A stretch of 8,169 nucleotides of DNA from Thermoplasmata archaeon (GCA_021826835.1 JAKAYH010000083.1:1-8169), one strand, 5' to 3'; counted from the stretch's first letter, positions 1 through 5,978 are shown. Numbers and translations are program-made. The notes: generated from the sequence alone by a model not told the origin.

Positions 1-344
1 TACTGGGCCTATCTGATTCCCTTCCTGATGGGATAGTAACAGCACTGTCAAAGGTAGGAGCTGGTGCACTCTCCCCATATCTTTCTAACCTCCCTCCAAC
101 AGAAGCAATATTTGGAGCATTCCTTGGTATAAACCCGGCAAAGGCAATTCTCCAGTCCCTTCCCTACTTACCTGCATCAATTTCCAGTTCCACTGTCACG
201 TACCTAGAAAGCAGGACCTGGTTCCCAAATGTAATTGCCCCTTTATTCATGAATTCACTCGACACAGTATTTCTCATGGGTGCAATAATCACATTGTTTG
301 CTGCCCTGATATCTATCTTCCGGGAACCGAAAAAACGTCATTAA
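1..344 (+). CDS. MFS transporter, DHA2 (EmrB/QacA-like) family, C-terminal part
   Basis: This is the 3' end of a gene that begins before the window; it reads from base 3 to a TAA at 342-344, giving 113 visible residues. The start of the visible part reads LGLSDSLPDGIVTALSKVGA. Next comes a segment with LPPTEAIFGAFLGINP, then a luminal/extracellular loop with Ser, Thr and an aromatic stretch. It ends with a hydrophobic helix (NSLDTVFLMGAIITLFAALISIF) and a short basic cytoplasmic tail, REPKKRH. The LPP...AxFxAFLGxNP pattern and the final helix with a basic tail match the last membrane segments of 14-helix DHA2 drug/proton antiporters as I know them. Function is therefore inferred as proton-driven export of an unknown compound across the cell membrane. 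The substrate cannot be read from this part. A hairpin with a T-rich tail follows about 50 bases after the stop. Confidence 0.75.
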   Translation, partial: LGLSDSLPDGIVTALSKVGAGALSPYLSNLPPTEAIFGAFLGINPAKAILQSLPYLPASISSSTVTYLESRTWFPNVIAPLFMNSLDTVFLMGAIITLFAALISIFREPKKRH

Positions 345-689
345 ACGGAATCAACGTCCGCTTCTTTGAAAATTAATCAAGACCGCTATCACTGAAATTT
401 TGAATTTCATTTTGTTTCTCAGGGAAAAAAGTGATCGAATTTACATTATTAATCGACATATCATACAAAGCATGATTTGCTTTATATGACTTACATCATA
501 AAGGAGGGTTTATTTTAATTGCATTTAAGTTTGCGATTGGCAAAGAATAAATTTCGAAAATGCAAGTGCAACTCTAAATTGCTTGATAGACTCTTAAGAG
601 GTGTGTTTATCATCCCCTGTATATCTAACATAAGTATAATATTCGGGCTTAAAGTCACTAAAGTTGTCTAAGAAGTTTATTTCTCTGAA
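345..689. other. Intergenic stretch without a convincing gene
   Basis: This stretch lies between the end of the + strand transporter and the decayed 3' end of the - strand surface-protein gene, so the two flanking genes converge here. It is AT-rich and holds the hairpin/T-tract at 393-420, a TATA-like CTTTATATG (479-487) and an SD-like AAAGGAGGG (500-508). It also holds a 50-codon TTG-initiated reading frame (519-671, +) that I do not recognise and do not call as a gene. No inverted-repeat element ends or tandem repeats were seen. Confidence 0.6.
393..420 (+). terminator. Hairpin plus T-rich tract after the MFS gene
   Basis: A perfect 7-bp stem (TGAAATT / AATTTCA, 393-399 and 403-409) with a 3-base loop is followed by a T-rich run (410-417). 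It lies 48 bases past the transporter stop. Archaeal termination depends mainly on the T-rich tract, so the stem may be incidental. The position and orientation suit the end of the MFS transcript. Confidence 0.35.
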
Positions 690-861
690 TTAAGAAGAAG
701 CGCCTGCCAAAATTAATATCGATGGAAATGCACTCCAGTCAATTGCATCCTTTGCAAATGCAATTAATGATCCACTTGCATTTTGCCATTAGTATTTCAG
801 TGGTGGAATTCACAAACCTCCGCCACCTAATCCTCTACTACTTCCTCCAGTGTAAGACGTA
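690..861 (-). pseudogene. Degenerate 3' end of the surface-protein gene
   Basis: Past the TGA that closes the reading frame at 862, the - strand still reads like protein, but in shifted frames. One frame gives SYGKTNNGLYSGTIHVNGGP (from about 934 to 875). A second gives LDTSYTGGSSRGLGGGGL, a glycine-rich linker (about 864-811). After more stops comes a hydrophobic tail, NASGSLIAFAKDAIDWSAFP followed by SILILAGASS, closing at a TAA at 690-692. Read together these resemble one ancestral C-terminus: a repeat unit, a Gly-rich linker and a terminal helix. This implies at least two or three indels. It could be genuine decay or poor assembly; the translations are seen, and the joining of frames is inference. 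Confidence 0.5.
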
Positions 862-1341
862 TCAAGATGGAAACGGGTCCACCATTAACATGGATAGTTC
901 CAGAATAGAGCCCGTTATTTGTTTTGCCATAGCTATTTCCGACCGTCCATCATTAACATGGATAGTTCCAGAATCCGGTGATCCGGACCAAACATAGGTT
1001 ATTGTGCCATCAGAAACATGCACAGTTGCACTGGATACACTCCAGTCGAAATAACCGTTGGGCTCACTGAATGAAATTGGACTGGATGATGATTGCTCTG
1101 TATATCCATTCAAAGTAATCGCCCATGGCTCACCATGATTACTGCCTCCACTGCTGAATGTCACTGTATAATGAATGGTGGGTGTGAATGATATTAACTG
1201 TGTGTATGAGTATGAATTTGGCCCCAAATCTAATGTTCCAGATGATGGTGATGAAGAATACCCTGCCACCTGACCTATTGCATATTCGTCTAAATTGTAA
1301 GGCACGTGGAATGTAATTTCATCTGAACTGCTTTGTATGGT
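862..1341 (-). pseudogene. C-terminal half of interrupted surface protein (beta-repeat region)
   Basis: This reading frame directly continues the 1342-2220 gene in the same frame after a TAG stop. The residues right after the stop are TIQSSSDEITFHVPYNLDEY. A GTG at 1303-1305 could be called as a start, but it sits in the middle of a repeat unit and has no promoter spacing, so I treat the stretch as part of the upstream gene. It completes one repeat (opened before the TAG by YSYTFKESGLNGNTWSVTL) and holds a second: YTVTFSSGG, then EPWAITLNGYTEQSSSSPIS, then EPNGYFDWSV. The pattern (Y-x-[VY]-T-F near the start, W-x-[VI]-T-L, Ser-rich turn, [VE]P[NY]) is a beta-sandwich-like unit common in archaeal secreted proteins. 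From about residue 120 of the GTG-started frame the sequence loses character and ends at a TGA, consistent with a frameshift. Confidence 0.65.
883..974. repeat. 30-bp direct repeat, two copies offset by 68 bp
   Basis: GTCCAYCATTAACATGGATAGTTCCAGAAT occurs at 877-906 and 945-974 with one mismatch. On the coding (-) strand both copies can encode SGTIHVN[DG]G. The offset of 68 bases is not a multiple of three, so the second-read copy (877-906) falls in another frame from the first. They look like adjacent protein repeat units whose intervening DNA has lost or gained bases. Confidence 0.8.
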
Positions 1342-2220
1342 CTAACTGCCACCCGACCATTTCAAAGTGACAGACCATGTATTGCCATTGAGACCTGATT
1401 CCTTGAAAGTGTAAGAGTAGGGATTTGCACTGATGTTTTTTTCGCGGTTGGTATCCTCCCCTCTCATAATATCAATCTGAACATGTTCCTGTACTGTCTT
1501 TGATAGACCTGTTATTGTAATGCCGGTTGTGAAATCATCAGGTAACAAATCTAACAGTGTCCAGTTATGTGCCGATGCATTTTTTACGTTGAACGGAGCC
1601 ACAACCCCACACAAAACGACGAAACTGCTGAAATGATACGTTGATGTGTTTGAGGAAAGTGAATCATTGGCGAAATATTCATCTATATTCATTGTGGCAT
1701 TGGCAGAAGAGTTGAAGGTATAAGCGCTTGGATAACCCCCCGGATATTTCTTTATGGAAATATTTGTATTATTTGTATACGTAGAACATAGGTATTCGTT
1801 TTTTAACTCATACACATAGTACGGGACATCTGGGCTCTGGAAGCTCTGAGTGATAACAAGCTCCGATGGTTTCAGGTTCCATGGCAGGGAACCATTTATC
1901 CATACTCTCATAAAGAAGTTTAGGCCTTCGAATATCCCGATACCCGGGAGAACGGTCAGTGTTATGGATGAATTTTTGTAACCTGGTTCCGATATCTTTG
2001 AAATAGATGTAACGGCAGGCAGGCATTCATTGTTATTTTCAAATGACAGATTTGAATTAAAGGTTCTCGTAGTGTTGAATGTCTGAACACCGATTTGTGG
2101 AAGAGATACTTTTTCATATACGTAATATAAAGATATGGAAGTGGCTGCAATCACAATAACCACAAGAATTACAGAAACAATGATTTTCATTCTTTCATTT
2201 AGATGCATTGGTTGAATCAT
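1342..2220 (-). CDS. Membrane-anchored surface protein, N-terminal part; gene interrupted by in-frame TAG
   Basis: This 292-residue reading frame has a short basic N-terminus, one strongly hydrophobic segment (about residues 11-34, MKIIVSVILVVIVIAATSIS onward) and a long polar domain. The layout fits a signal anchor with the bulk of the protein outside the cell. The exterior carries many N-x-S/T sequons (for example NTT, NLS, NSS, NGS, NIS, NAT, NDS, NTS, NAS, NWT), as expected of a heavily N-glycosylated archaeal surface protein. Only three Cys are present. The last 25 residues begin a beta repeat (YSYTFKESGLNGNTWSVTL) that is cut at TAG 1342-1344 and resumes in the same frame beyond it. The ATG at 2218-2220 is preferred because a TATA-like AAATTATAAA lies about 25 bases upstream, as expected for a leaderless mRNA. 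Expression may persist and give a truncated product. The family and ligand are not recognised. Confidence 0.65.
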   Translation of the reverse strand: MIQPMHLNERMKIIVSVILVVIVIAATSISLYYVYEKVSLPQIGVQTFNTTRTFNSNLSFENNNECLPAVTSISKISEPGYKNSSITLTVLPGIGIFEGLNFFMRVWINGSLPWNLKPSELVITQSFQSPDVPYYVYELKNEYLCSTYTNNTNISIKKYPGGYPSAYTFNSSANATMNIDEYFANDSLSSNTSTYHFSSFVVLCGVVAPFNVKNASAHNWTLLDLLPDDFTTGITITGLSKTVQEHVQIDIMRGEDTNREKNISANPYSYTFKESGLNGNTWSVTLKWSGGS

Positions 2221-2240
2221 GAATTAATGAGTTTTCGCCA

Positions 2241-2250
2241 TTTATAATTT
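2241..2250 (-). promoter_or_regulatory. TATA-like box of the surface-protein gene
   Basis: The - strand reads AAATTATAAA, centred about 25 bases before the ATG at 2220. That spacing puts the transcript start at or next to the ATG, with no SD sequence. The promoter therefore looks intact although the gene downstream is broken. Confidence 0.5.
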
Positions 2251-2342
2251 ACCATATTTGAAATCGACCAATTTCATTTTGGCAAATATTGAAAATACTG
2301 GAAGGACATTTTCATTAACGCTCCCTTGGTTTTGGTCTGGTT

Positions 2343-2501
2343 ATGCGTGGATGTATCGAGAATTGCTGCACTGAAATTTTATGTGCCTCATACATTCTAA
2401 AGAATCTCGCAGAAACAAAGATTATCCTGCCCAATAAGAAGGAATGTCATACCAATGCAATAAATCTTGAGGCACTTGCAAACGGTCTTATAATATTATA
2501 A
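2343..2501 (+). CDS. Possible 52-aa Cys-containing small protein or gene remnant
   Basis: This frame opens at ATG 2343 and closes at TAA 2499-2501. It begins MRGCIENCCTEILCASYILK and ends with an Ala/Leu-rich helix-like stretch, NAINLEALANGLIIL. Five Cys (residues 4, 8, 9, 14, 35) and the alternating hydrophobic pattern look more protein-like than the surrounding DNA. It lies alone in a 358-base gap between two - strand genes. There is no SD, and only a weak AT-rich box (about 2312-2320) at a leaderless spacing. After the stop the same frame continues as IGIEKKQKRS before a second stop, so it may be a fragment of a larger dead gene. I do not recognise it, and chance cannot be excluded. Confidence 0.25.
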   Translation: MRGCIENCCTEILCASYILKNLAETKIILPNKKECHTNAINLEALANGLIIL

Positions 2502-2578
2502 ATTGGAATTGAGAAGAAGCAAAAACGGTCTTGAAAACCATCGCTTGCTGACGCATGAAGTGTCCAATACTCATCAAA

Positions 2579-2983
2579 TTAATGATAGAACCTTGCTTTC
2601 ATTATGTAATACACTTCAAATATTATAAATATCCAAATAAGAATGGCGAGGAATATCTGATGATAAGCGAACACTGCTGAGCATGCCTGAACCATAACCC
2701 CATAAACATCATGCGTTCTTCCCTGACGTACCTTGGAAACCCACTGATCCATTGAAAGGCCAGAATTGTAATTATCATTGAAGAGATGCGACACGAAATC
2801 CACAAGGACGCCGAAACTTGAGAATGCTCCTACCTCAATCCCTACGAAATTCAGAATGGAGTCCCTGTTATAAAGTATGAGTACTACAAAAATGGCGAAT
2901 GAGAGCAGTGCAAAGTATACTCCCTTTGTTTTTCCAGTGATTACAAGGTGTTCCCATTCTCTGAAACTGAGATCTTTTGCCAT
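2579..2983 (-). CDS. Small membrane protein, unrecognised (134 aa)
   Basis: I do not recognise this protein. It starts with a polar, charged segment (MAKDLSFREWEHLVITGKTK). A clear membrane helix follows at about residues 20-38 (GVYFALLSFAIFVVLILY). A moderately hydrophobic, Gly/Phe-rich stretch (44-66) comes next, then a polar central loop (67-92, with NDNYNSG and KVRQGRTHD). A second strong helix lies at about 110-128 (IFLAILIWIFIIFEVYY) and the tail is short and basic. Two to four membrane passes are possible. There are no catalytic motifs and only one Cys. The ATG at 2981-2983 is used; an out-of-frame ATG lies 8 bases upstream, no SD is seen, and the TATA-like element (AAATGTAATA, 3011-3020) is weak. 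It is a single gene, transcribed away from the PEBP gene across a 255-base divergent gap. Confidence 0.65.
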   Translation of the reverse strand: MAKDLSFREWEHLVITGKTKGVYFALLSFAIFVVLILYNRDSILNFVGIEVGAFSSFGVLVDFVSHLFNDNYNSGLSMDQWVSKVRQGRTHDVYGVMVQACSAVFAYHQIFLAILIWIFIIFEVYYIMKARFYH

Positions 2984-3168
2984 GCTGCCATGTTAATTAT
3001 CTGAAAGTGCTATTACATTTTTCCTCAAATCATATCTACTCCTTCTATTGTTTCCAAAATTACTGCGCAAGAATGGCAGGTTATGTTAAATAAGTCACTT
3101 TTACTCCGGAAACACTAGATACAGCTTATCTAGGTCCTATACAAATAATGTTGTGAACTAAATCCGTG

Positions 3169-3211
3169 ATATTTTGCATGATCAATTCATCCATGCAGAA
3201 ATGCAAAATAT
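3169..3211. repeat. Perfect 11-bp inverted repeat overlapping the PEBP promoter
   Basis: ATATTTTGCAT at 3169-3179 is exactly matched by its reverse complement ATGCAAAATAT at 3201-3211, with 21 bases between them. The arms' starts are 32 bases apart, about three helical turns, so both would face the same side of the DNA. The right arm runs into the AAAATATATTA box of the PEBP gene, and the left arm would read as a similar AT-rich box on the other strand. It may be an operator for a dimeric regulator or simply a divergent promoter pair. Confidence 0.5.
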
Positions 3212-3215
3212 ATTA
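3205..3215 (+). promoter_or_regulatory. TATA-like box of the PEBP gene
   Basis: AAAATATATTA is centred about 29 bases before the ATG at 3239 but only 17 before the ATG at 3227. Archaeal transcripts start roughly 25-28 bases past the box centre, so this favours the second ATG as the true, nearly leaderless start. Confidence 0.55.
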
Positions 3216-3238
3216 CTGTAGAAATTATGTTCTGTATC

Positions 3239-3700
3239 ATGGCACTCAGTATTGTAGTTTCAGGCTTTGAAAATGGTGCTGAAATTCCACAGAAATACAC
3301 ATGTATGGGAAATGACATATCACCCGAGGTTAACTGGGATTTCGAGGATGAGAGAACCAAGAGTTTCATACTAATAATGGATGACCCTGATGCACCAAGA
3401 GGAACTTTCACTCACTGGATAATCTACTTTCCTGATACTATTATAAGAATCATTCCAGAAGATTACAAAAAACACAGTGATTTCAAAGGGTATATAGAAG
3501 GAAGGAATGATTTTGGTCTCACCGGATACAGAGGACCCTGTCCCCCTCCAGGTCATGGATACCACCGGTATTTTTTTCGCCTGTATGGTCTCAACGAGGC
3601 TCTTCCCATCAGGGAAGAATCCTCTTCCATAGAGATACTTACAAAAATAAGAGGAAGAATAACTGAGCAGGGTACCTATATGGGAAGATTCAAGCGATAG
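3239..3700 (+). CDS. PEBP / YbhB-YbcL family (Raf kinase inhibitor-like) protein
   Basis: This is a 153-residue soluble protein of the phosphatidylethanolamine-binding protein superfamily. It opens with the family-like MALSIVVSGFENGAEIPQKY. The first conserved ligand-site motif is DDPDAP followed by THW (residues 48-60). The second is GYRGPCPPPGHGYHRYFFRL (96-115), which carries the GPxPPxGxHxY core. The length agrees with bacterial YbhB-type members, and there is no signal peptide, so a cytoplasmic location is expected. The fold has a small anion/phosphate-binding pocket. The biological role of prokaryotic members is poorly known, and none can be assigned here. An upstream in-frame ATG at 3227 would add MFCI, but TATA spacing argues for 3239. 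The P450 gene follows 86 bases later on the same strand with its own promoter, so co-transcription is not required. Confidence 0.9.
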   Translation: MALSIVVSGFENGAEIPQKYTCMGNDISPEVNWDFEDERTKSFILIMDDPDAPRGTFTHWIIYFPDTIIRIIPEDYKKHSDFKGYIEGRNDFGLTGYRGPCPPPGHGYHRYFFRLYGLNEALPIREESSSIEILTKIRGRITEQGTYMGRFKR

Positions 3701-3759
3701 AAATTTATGTCATAATTATTCGTCATCCAAAAAATTCAGTTACCATTTACGATTCAATT

Positions 3760-3767
3760 TTTATATC
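3760..3767 (+). promoter_or_regulatory. TATA box of the P450 gene
   Basis: TTTATATC sits within a longer AT-rich run, centred about 24 bases before the ATG at 3787. No SD precedes that ATG. This is a good match to the archaeal TATA consensus and suggests a leaderless P450 transcript separate from the PEBP message. Confidence 0.6.
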
Positions 3768-3786
3768 CTGATTTCCTTTAGATGAT

Positions 3787-4944
3787 ATGTTTGATTCTGG
3801 TTTTCCAGAAGAGATGTTCCAGGGAGACAACAGATTTTCATGGTATTCCATGATGAGATCTTCATCGCCTGTCTTTCATGTTGGGAATAGAAAGCTATGG
3901 ATGTTCTTCAAATATAATGATGTCAATAAAATCTTCATGGATCATGAAAATTTCTCCTCTGTTCCACCCAGTAGATTTGCTGACAATGAAGGCGGTATTT
4001 CAAACAGCTTTATCCTAATGGATCATCCAGAACATGCCATATACAGATCACTTGTTGCAGATCCATTTCTTCCATCACACATAAAAGAAATGGAACCGAC
4101 TATTGAGAAAATTGTATTCAGCTTGCTTGAAAAAATAGGTGATCAGGGTACTTTTGACTTTGTCTCAAAGTTCGCAATTCCACTCCCTGTAACGGTCATA
4201 GCTGATCTTCTGGGCATACCTGAATCAGACAGAGAGAAATTCAGATACTGGTCAGACGTGATAATAGGAAACAAAGATCCAACCGGGGCATATTCACTTT
4301 TTCAAGATGATATGAAAAAATATTTCACAACAATTATAGAGAAAAAAAGGAAAGATCCTGATGATTCAATTATTAAGCTGCTTACTGAATCCGAAATAGG
4401 AGGAAATAAAATTAGCAATGATGAGATCATTTCGTTCTGTCAGTTACTTATGGTTGGTGGAAATGAAACAACAACAAACCTTCTCGGTAATATGTTCAGT
4501 ATTTTCTCTCAAAAACCGGATCTTATATCCTATCTTGAAAGCTCATCATCCTCAATTGAAAGCGCTATAGAAGAATCACTGAGGTATTATTCACCCATTC
4601 AGATGATACCTCACCGCTGGGCAAGAAACGATATTTCGTTTCAAGGCAATGAAATAAGGAAAGGTGACGGGATAATTCTGTGGATAGGTTCAGCAAACAG
4701 AGACGAGGCAAAGTATGACGATCCTGAAACCTTCAGAGTGGACAGAATGCCAAAGGATCACCTTGCTTTCGGTATGGGTATACACATGTGCCTTGGAGCA
4801 CCGCTGGCAAGGTTAGAGGCAAAAATTGCTCTTCAGTATCTGATTCCATACTTTAAGAATTACAGAATCGAAGAGTCGGGAAAATCCATCATAAAAAATC
4901 CACTTGTCTATGGATATGAAAAAATGATCTTGAAGAGAGACTAA
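3787..4944 (+). CDS. Cytochrome P450 (CYP119/CYP231-like), soluble
   Basis: This is a complete 385-residue P450, without a membrane anchor, of the compact length typical of archaeal and bacterial soluble enzymes. The expected landmarks appear in order. A C-helix segment (DHPEHAIYR, with H83 and R87) likely contacts the haem propionates. The I-helix oxygen-activation motif is GGNETT (224-229, with E227 and T228). The K-helix ExxR is E263-S-L-R266. A meander-like DDPETFRVDR lies at 311-320. The haem-binding loop is FGMGIHMCLG, with C335 as the thiolate ligand. All key residues are present, so it should be an active haem mono-oxygenase. Characterised relatives include CYP119 of Sulfolobus and CYP231A2 of Picrophilus; this placement is from memory, not a search. 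The substrate is unknown, and no ferredoxin, reductase or biosynthetic partner is encoded nearby. Confidence 0.95.
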   Translation: MFDSGFPEEMFQGDNRFSWYSMMRSSSPVFHVGNRKLWMFFKYNDVNKIFMDHENFSSVPPSRFADNEGGISNSFILMDHPEHAIYRSLVADPFLPSHIKEMEPTIEKIVFSLLEKIGDQGTFDFVSKFAIPLPVTVIADLLGIPESDREKFRYWSDVIIGNKDPTGAYSLFQDDMKKYFTTIIEKKRKDPDDSIIKLLTESEIGGNKISNDEIISFCQLLMVGGNETTTNLLGNMFSIFSQKPDLISYLESSSSSIESAIEESLRYYSPIQMIPHRWARNDISFQGNEIRKGDGIILWIGSANRDEAKYDDPETFRVDRMPKDHLAFGMGIHMCLGAPLARLEAKIALQYLIPYFKNYRIEESGKSIIKNPLVYGYEKMILKRD

Positions 4945-5046
4945 TCCTTATGATATATTAACAAAACAGAATATGCACGAAAACTTTCAGAGGGCTGTTA
5001 ATATTTCATTTCTGTACGTATTGGTACAAATAGCATACTCAAATTT

Positions 5047-5196
5047 CTATGCTTTTTCAATTTTCTTCTTCAGTTCTCTAATTTCTTCCTGTAAATCCCT
5101 GTTCAATGGGAATCTCTTGGCTTTTTCCTCCAGTTCTGACAGCCGGTTCTGCAAGTTCTTTTTTTTCCTTGATATATCTTTCTTACTCAGCCCCAC
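5047..5196 (-). CDS. 49-aa charged coiled-coil protein (GTG start)
   Basis: This short gene starts at GTG 5194-5196 and ends at TAG 5047-5049. It encodes a very charged helical protein: MGLSKKDISRKKKNLQNRLS, then ELEEKAKRFPLNRDLQEEIR, then ELKKKIEKA. Leu/Ile spacing suggests two amphipathic helices (about 14-28 and 34-48) joined at FPLNRD, that is, a small helical hairpin or coiled coil. Frame, composition and a proper stop argue for real coding. An in-frame TGA lies four codons before the GTG, so the start cannot be moved far upstream. A TATA-like GTTTAAAT is centred about 26 bases before the GTG, as for other genes here. The opposite strand has a longer Phe/Ser-rich frame that is simply the complement of these Lys/Glu codons. 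Function is unknown. It lies 97 bases downstream of the 144-aa gene on the same strand. Confidence 0.7.
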   Translation of the reverse strand: MGLSKKDISRKKKNLQNRLSELEEKAKRFPLNRDLQEEIRELKKKIEKA

Positions 5197-5218
5197 ATGA
5201 TGTCATGCCTATTGACTG

Positions 5219-5226
5219 ATTTAAAC
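5219..5226 (-). promoter_or_regulatory. TATA-like box of the 49-aa gene
   Basis: The - strand reads GTTTAAAT, centred about 26 bases before the GTG at 5196. The spacing supports a leaderless transcript that begins at that GTG and helps decide the start. Confidence 0.5.
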
Positions 5227-5293
5227 TTTTGATCTCCCCAGGTTAAATGAATAAACACTTCTGTACACGAAGTAAAACAAAAACTGCCAAATT

Positions 5294-5728
5294 TCAGAAT
5301 ATGTCATGGTAACCAAGAAGTTCAGAACAGTAGGTTTTTACATAATCACTGTCACTTTCAGAGAATCCTTCACATTCCTTCCTTATGATATCCAAAGTGG
5401 TGTCAAGATCTCGTTCAAATTGCCCTATGATCTTTTCAAGATCCAGGTCTTGCGGTGATGGGACAGTTCGCTGACCTCGCTTAGCACAATACAAAATGTA
5501 TTTCGCTTCGTTGTTAGATCTGAGGTATATTCTGTCGGAGTTTATTGTTACCACTATGAACTCATCCTGTCTGAACATTGTAATATTAGATCCAAGGGGG
5601 AGTGTTATTTTATTCTCAAGGGGCTTCTTAAGGTAACCATCAGGAAATGATCTTACAGAGGATAATTTAACAACCCTTGCACATATGGCGTGAAGACGCT
5701 GAACTCTTTCAGATTCAGAGGGATCCAT
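5294..5728 (-). CDS. Hypothetical soluble protein, 144 aa
   Basis: I do not recognise this protein. It has no signal peptide or membrane segment. The pattern suggests an N-terminal helix (about 6-22, ERVQRLHAICARVVKL) and a beta-rich middle (about 40-70, including ITLPLGSNITMFRQDEFIVV and INSDRIYLRS). A short helix with YILYCAKRG follows. Two acidic helices complete it (about 96-117, LEKIIGQFERDLDTTLDIIR; and 126-139). The acidic C-terminal half and basic N-terminal half give it a split charge. Four Cys (16, 81, 119, 134) are scattered and do not form a metal motif. The ATG at 5728 is supported by a TTTTATTC box about 27 bases upstream. It precedes the 49-aa coiled-coil gene on the same strand, and each has its own likely promoter. 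Confidence 0.7.
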   Translation of the reverse strand: MDPSESERVQRLHAICARVVKLSSVRSFPDGYLKKPLENKITLPLGSNITMFRQDEFIVVTINSDRIYLRSNNEAKYILYCAKRGQRTVPSPQDLDLEKIIGQFERDLDTTLDIIRKECEGFSESDSDYVKTYCSELLGYHDIF

Positions 5729-5751
5729 TTCATAGATTGTATCAGTTCCAC

Positions 5752-5759
5752 GAATAAAA
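5752..5759 (-). promoter_or_regulatory. TATA-like box of the 144-aa gene
   Basis: The - strand reads TTTTATTC, centred about 27 bases before the ATG at 5728, with no SD between. This is consistent with a leaderless start at that ATG. Confidence 0.45.
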
Positions 5760-5970
5760 GCATTAAAAGTTTCAATGCTGAATGACGCATTTTTTGTATA
5801 TTTTCATCCTAACTTTCGAATTTCCGATGATCGAATCAAACTACCTTTATTCCTTCAAGATAACCTTAAACATACTGAAATAGTAATCAAACTAGTTGGA
5901 TCAAAACAACCTGCATTTATCTGAAAACGCCTATCCTCTAGTGAGAGTTTAGCAGCATCCAAGTTACAAT

Positions 5971-5978
5971 AAAGAAAA
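5971..5978 (-). terminator. T-rich end of the tRNA-Arg transcript
   Basis: Directly after the discriminator base the - strand reads TTTTCTTT. A T-rich run at the 3' end of a tRNA gene is a typical archaeal terminator. No CCA is encoded, so CCA must be added by the nucleotidyltransferase. Confidence 0.5.

Larger units (their letters stand above)
5729..5978. other. Intergenic gap between 144-aa gene and tRNA-Arg
   Basis: These 250 AT-rich bases hold the 144-aa gene's promoter at the left end and the tRNA T-tract at the right end. I saw no reading frame of protein-like composition, repeat or structured RNA in between. Confidence 0.5.

Noticed and set aside
519..671. 50-codon TTG-started + frame after the SD-like AAAGGAGGG
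   Set aside because: The composition is not convincing, the start is rare, and the TATA-to-SD geometry would place the transcript start after the SD.
722..997. 91-codon + strand frame
   Set aside because: It lies opposite the surface-protein coding signal, reads through both copies of the direct repeat, lacks a promoter or SD, and has no protein-like domain pattern.
1342..1344. TAG read as pyrrolysine
   Set aside because: The site is in a Ser/Gly turn of a structural repeat, not an active site, and nothing in the window suggests a pyrrolysine system; a nonsense mutation is simpler.
1808..2150. Short - strand frames within the surface-protein gene
   Set aside because: They overlap the long frame with its signal anchor and sequons in another phase and have no start signals.
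3239..4944. PEBP and P450 genes as one operon
   Set aside because: A good TATA box sits directly before the P450 at leaderless spacing and the gap is 86 bases, so separate transcripts are more likely.
4973..5200. 75-codon + strand frame rich in Phe and Ser
   Set aside because: The Phe/Ser runs are the complement of Lys/Glu/Leu codons of the 49-aa coiled-coil gene on the other strand, which has its own promoter and stop.
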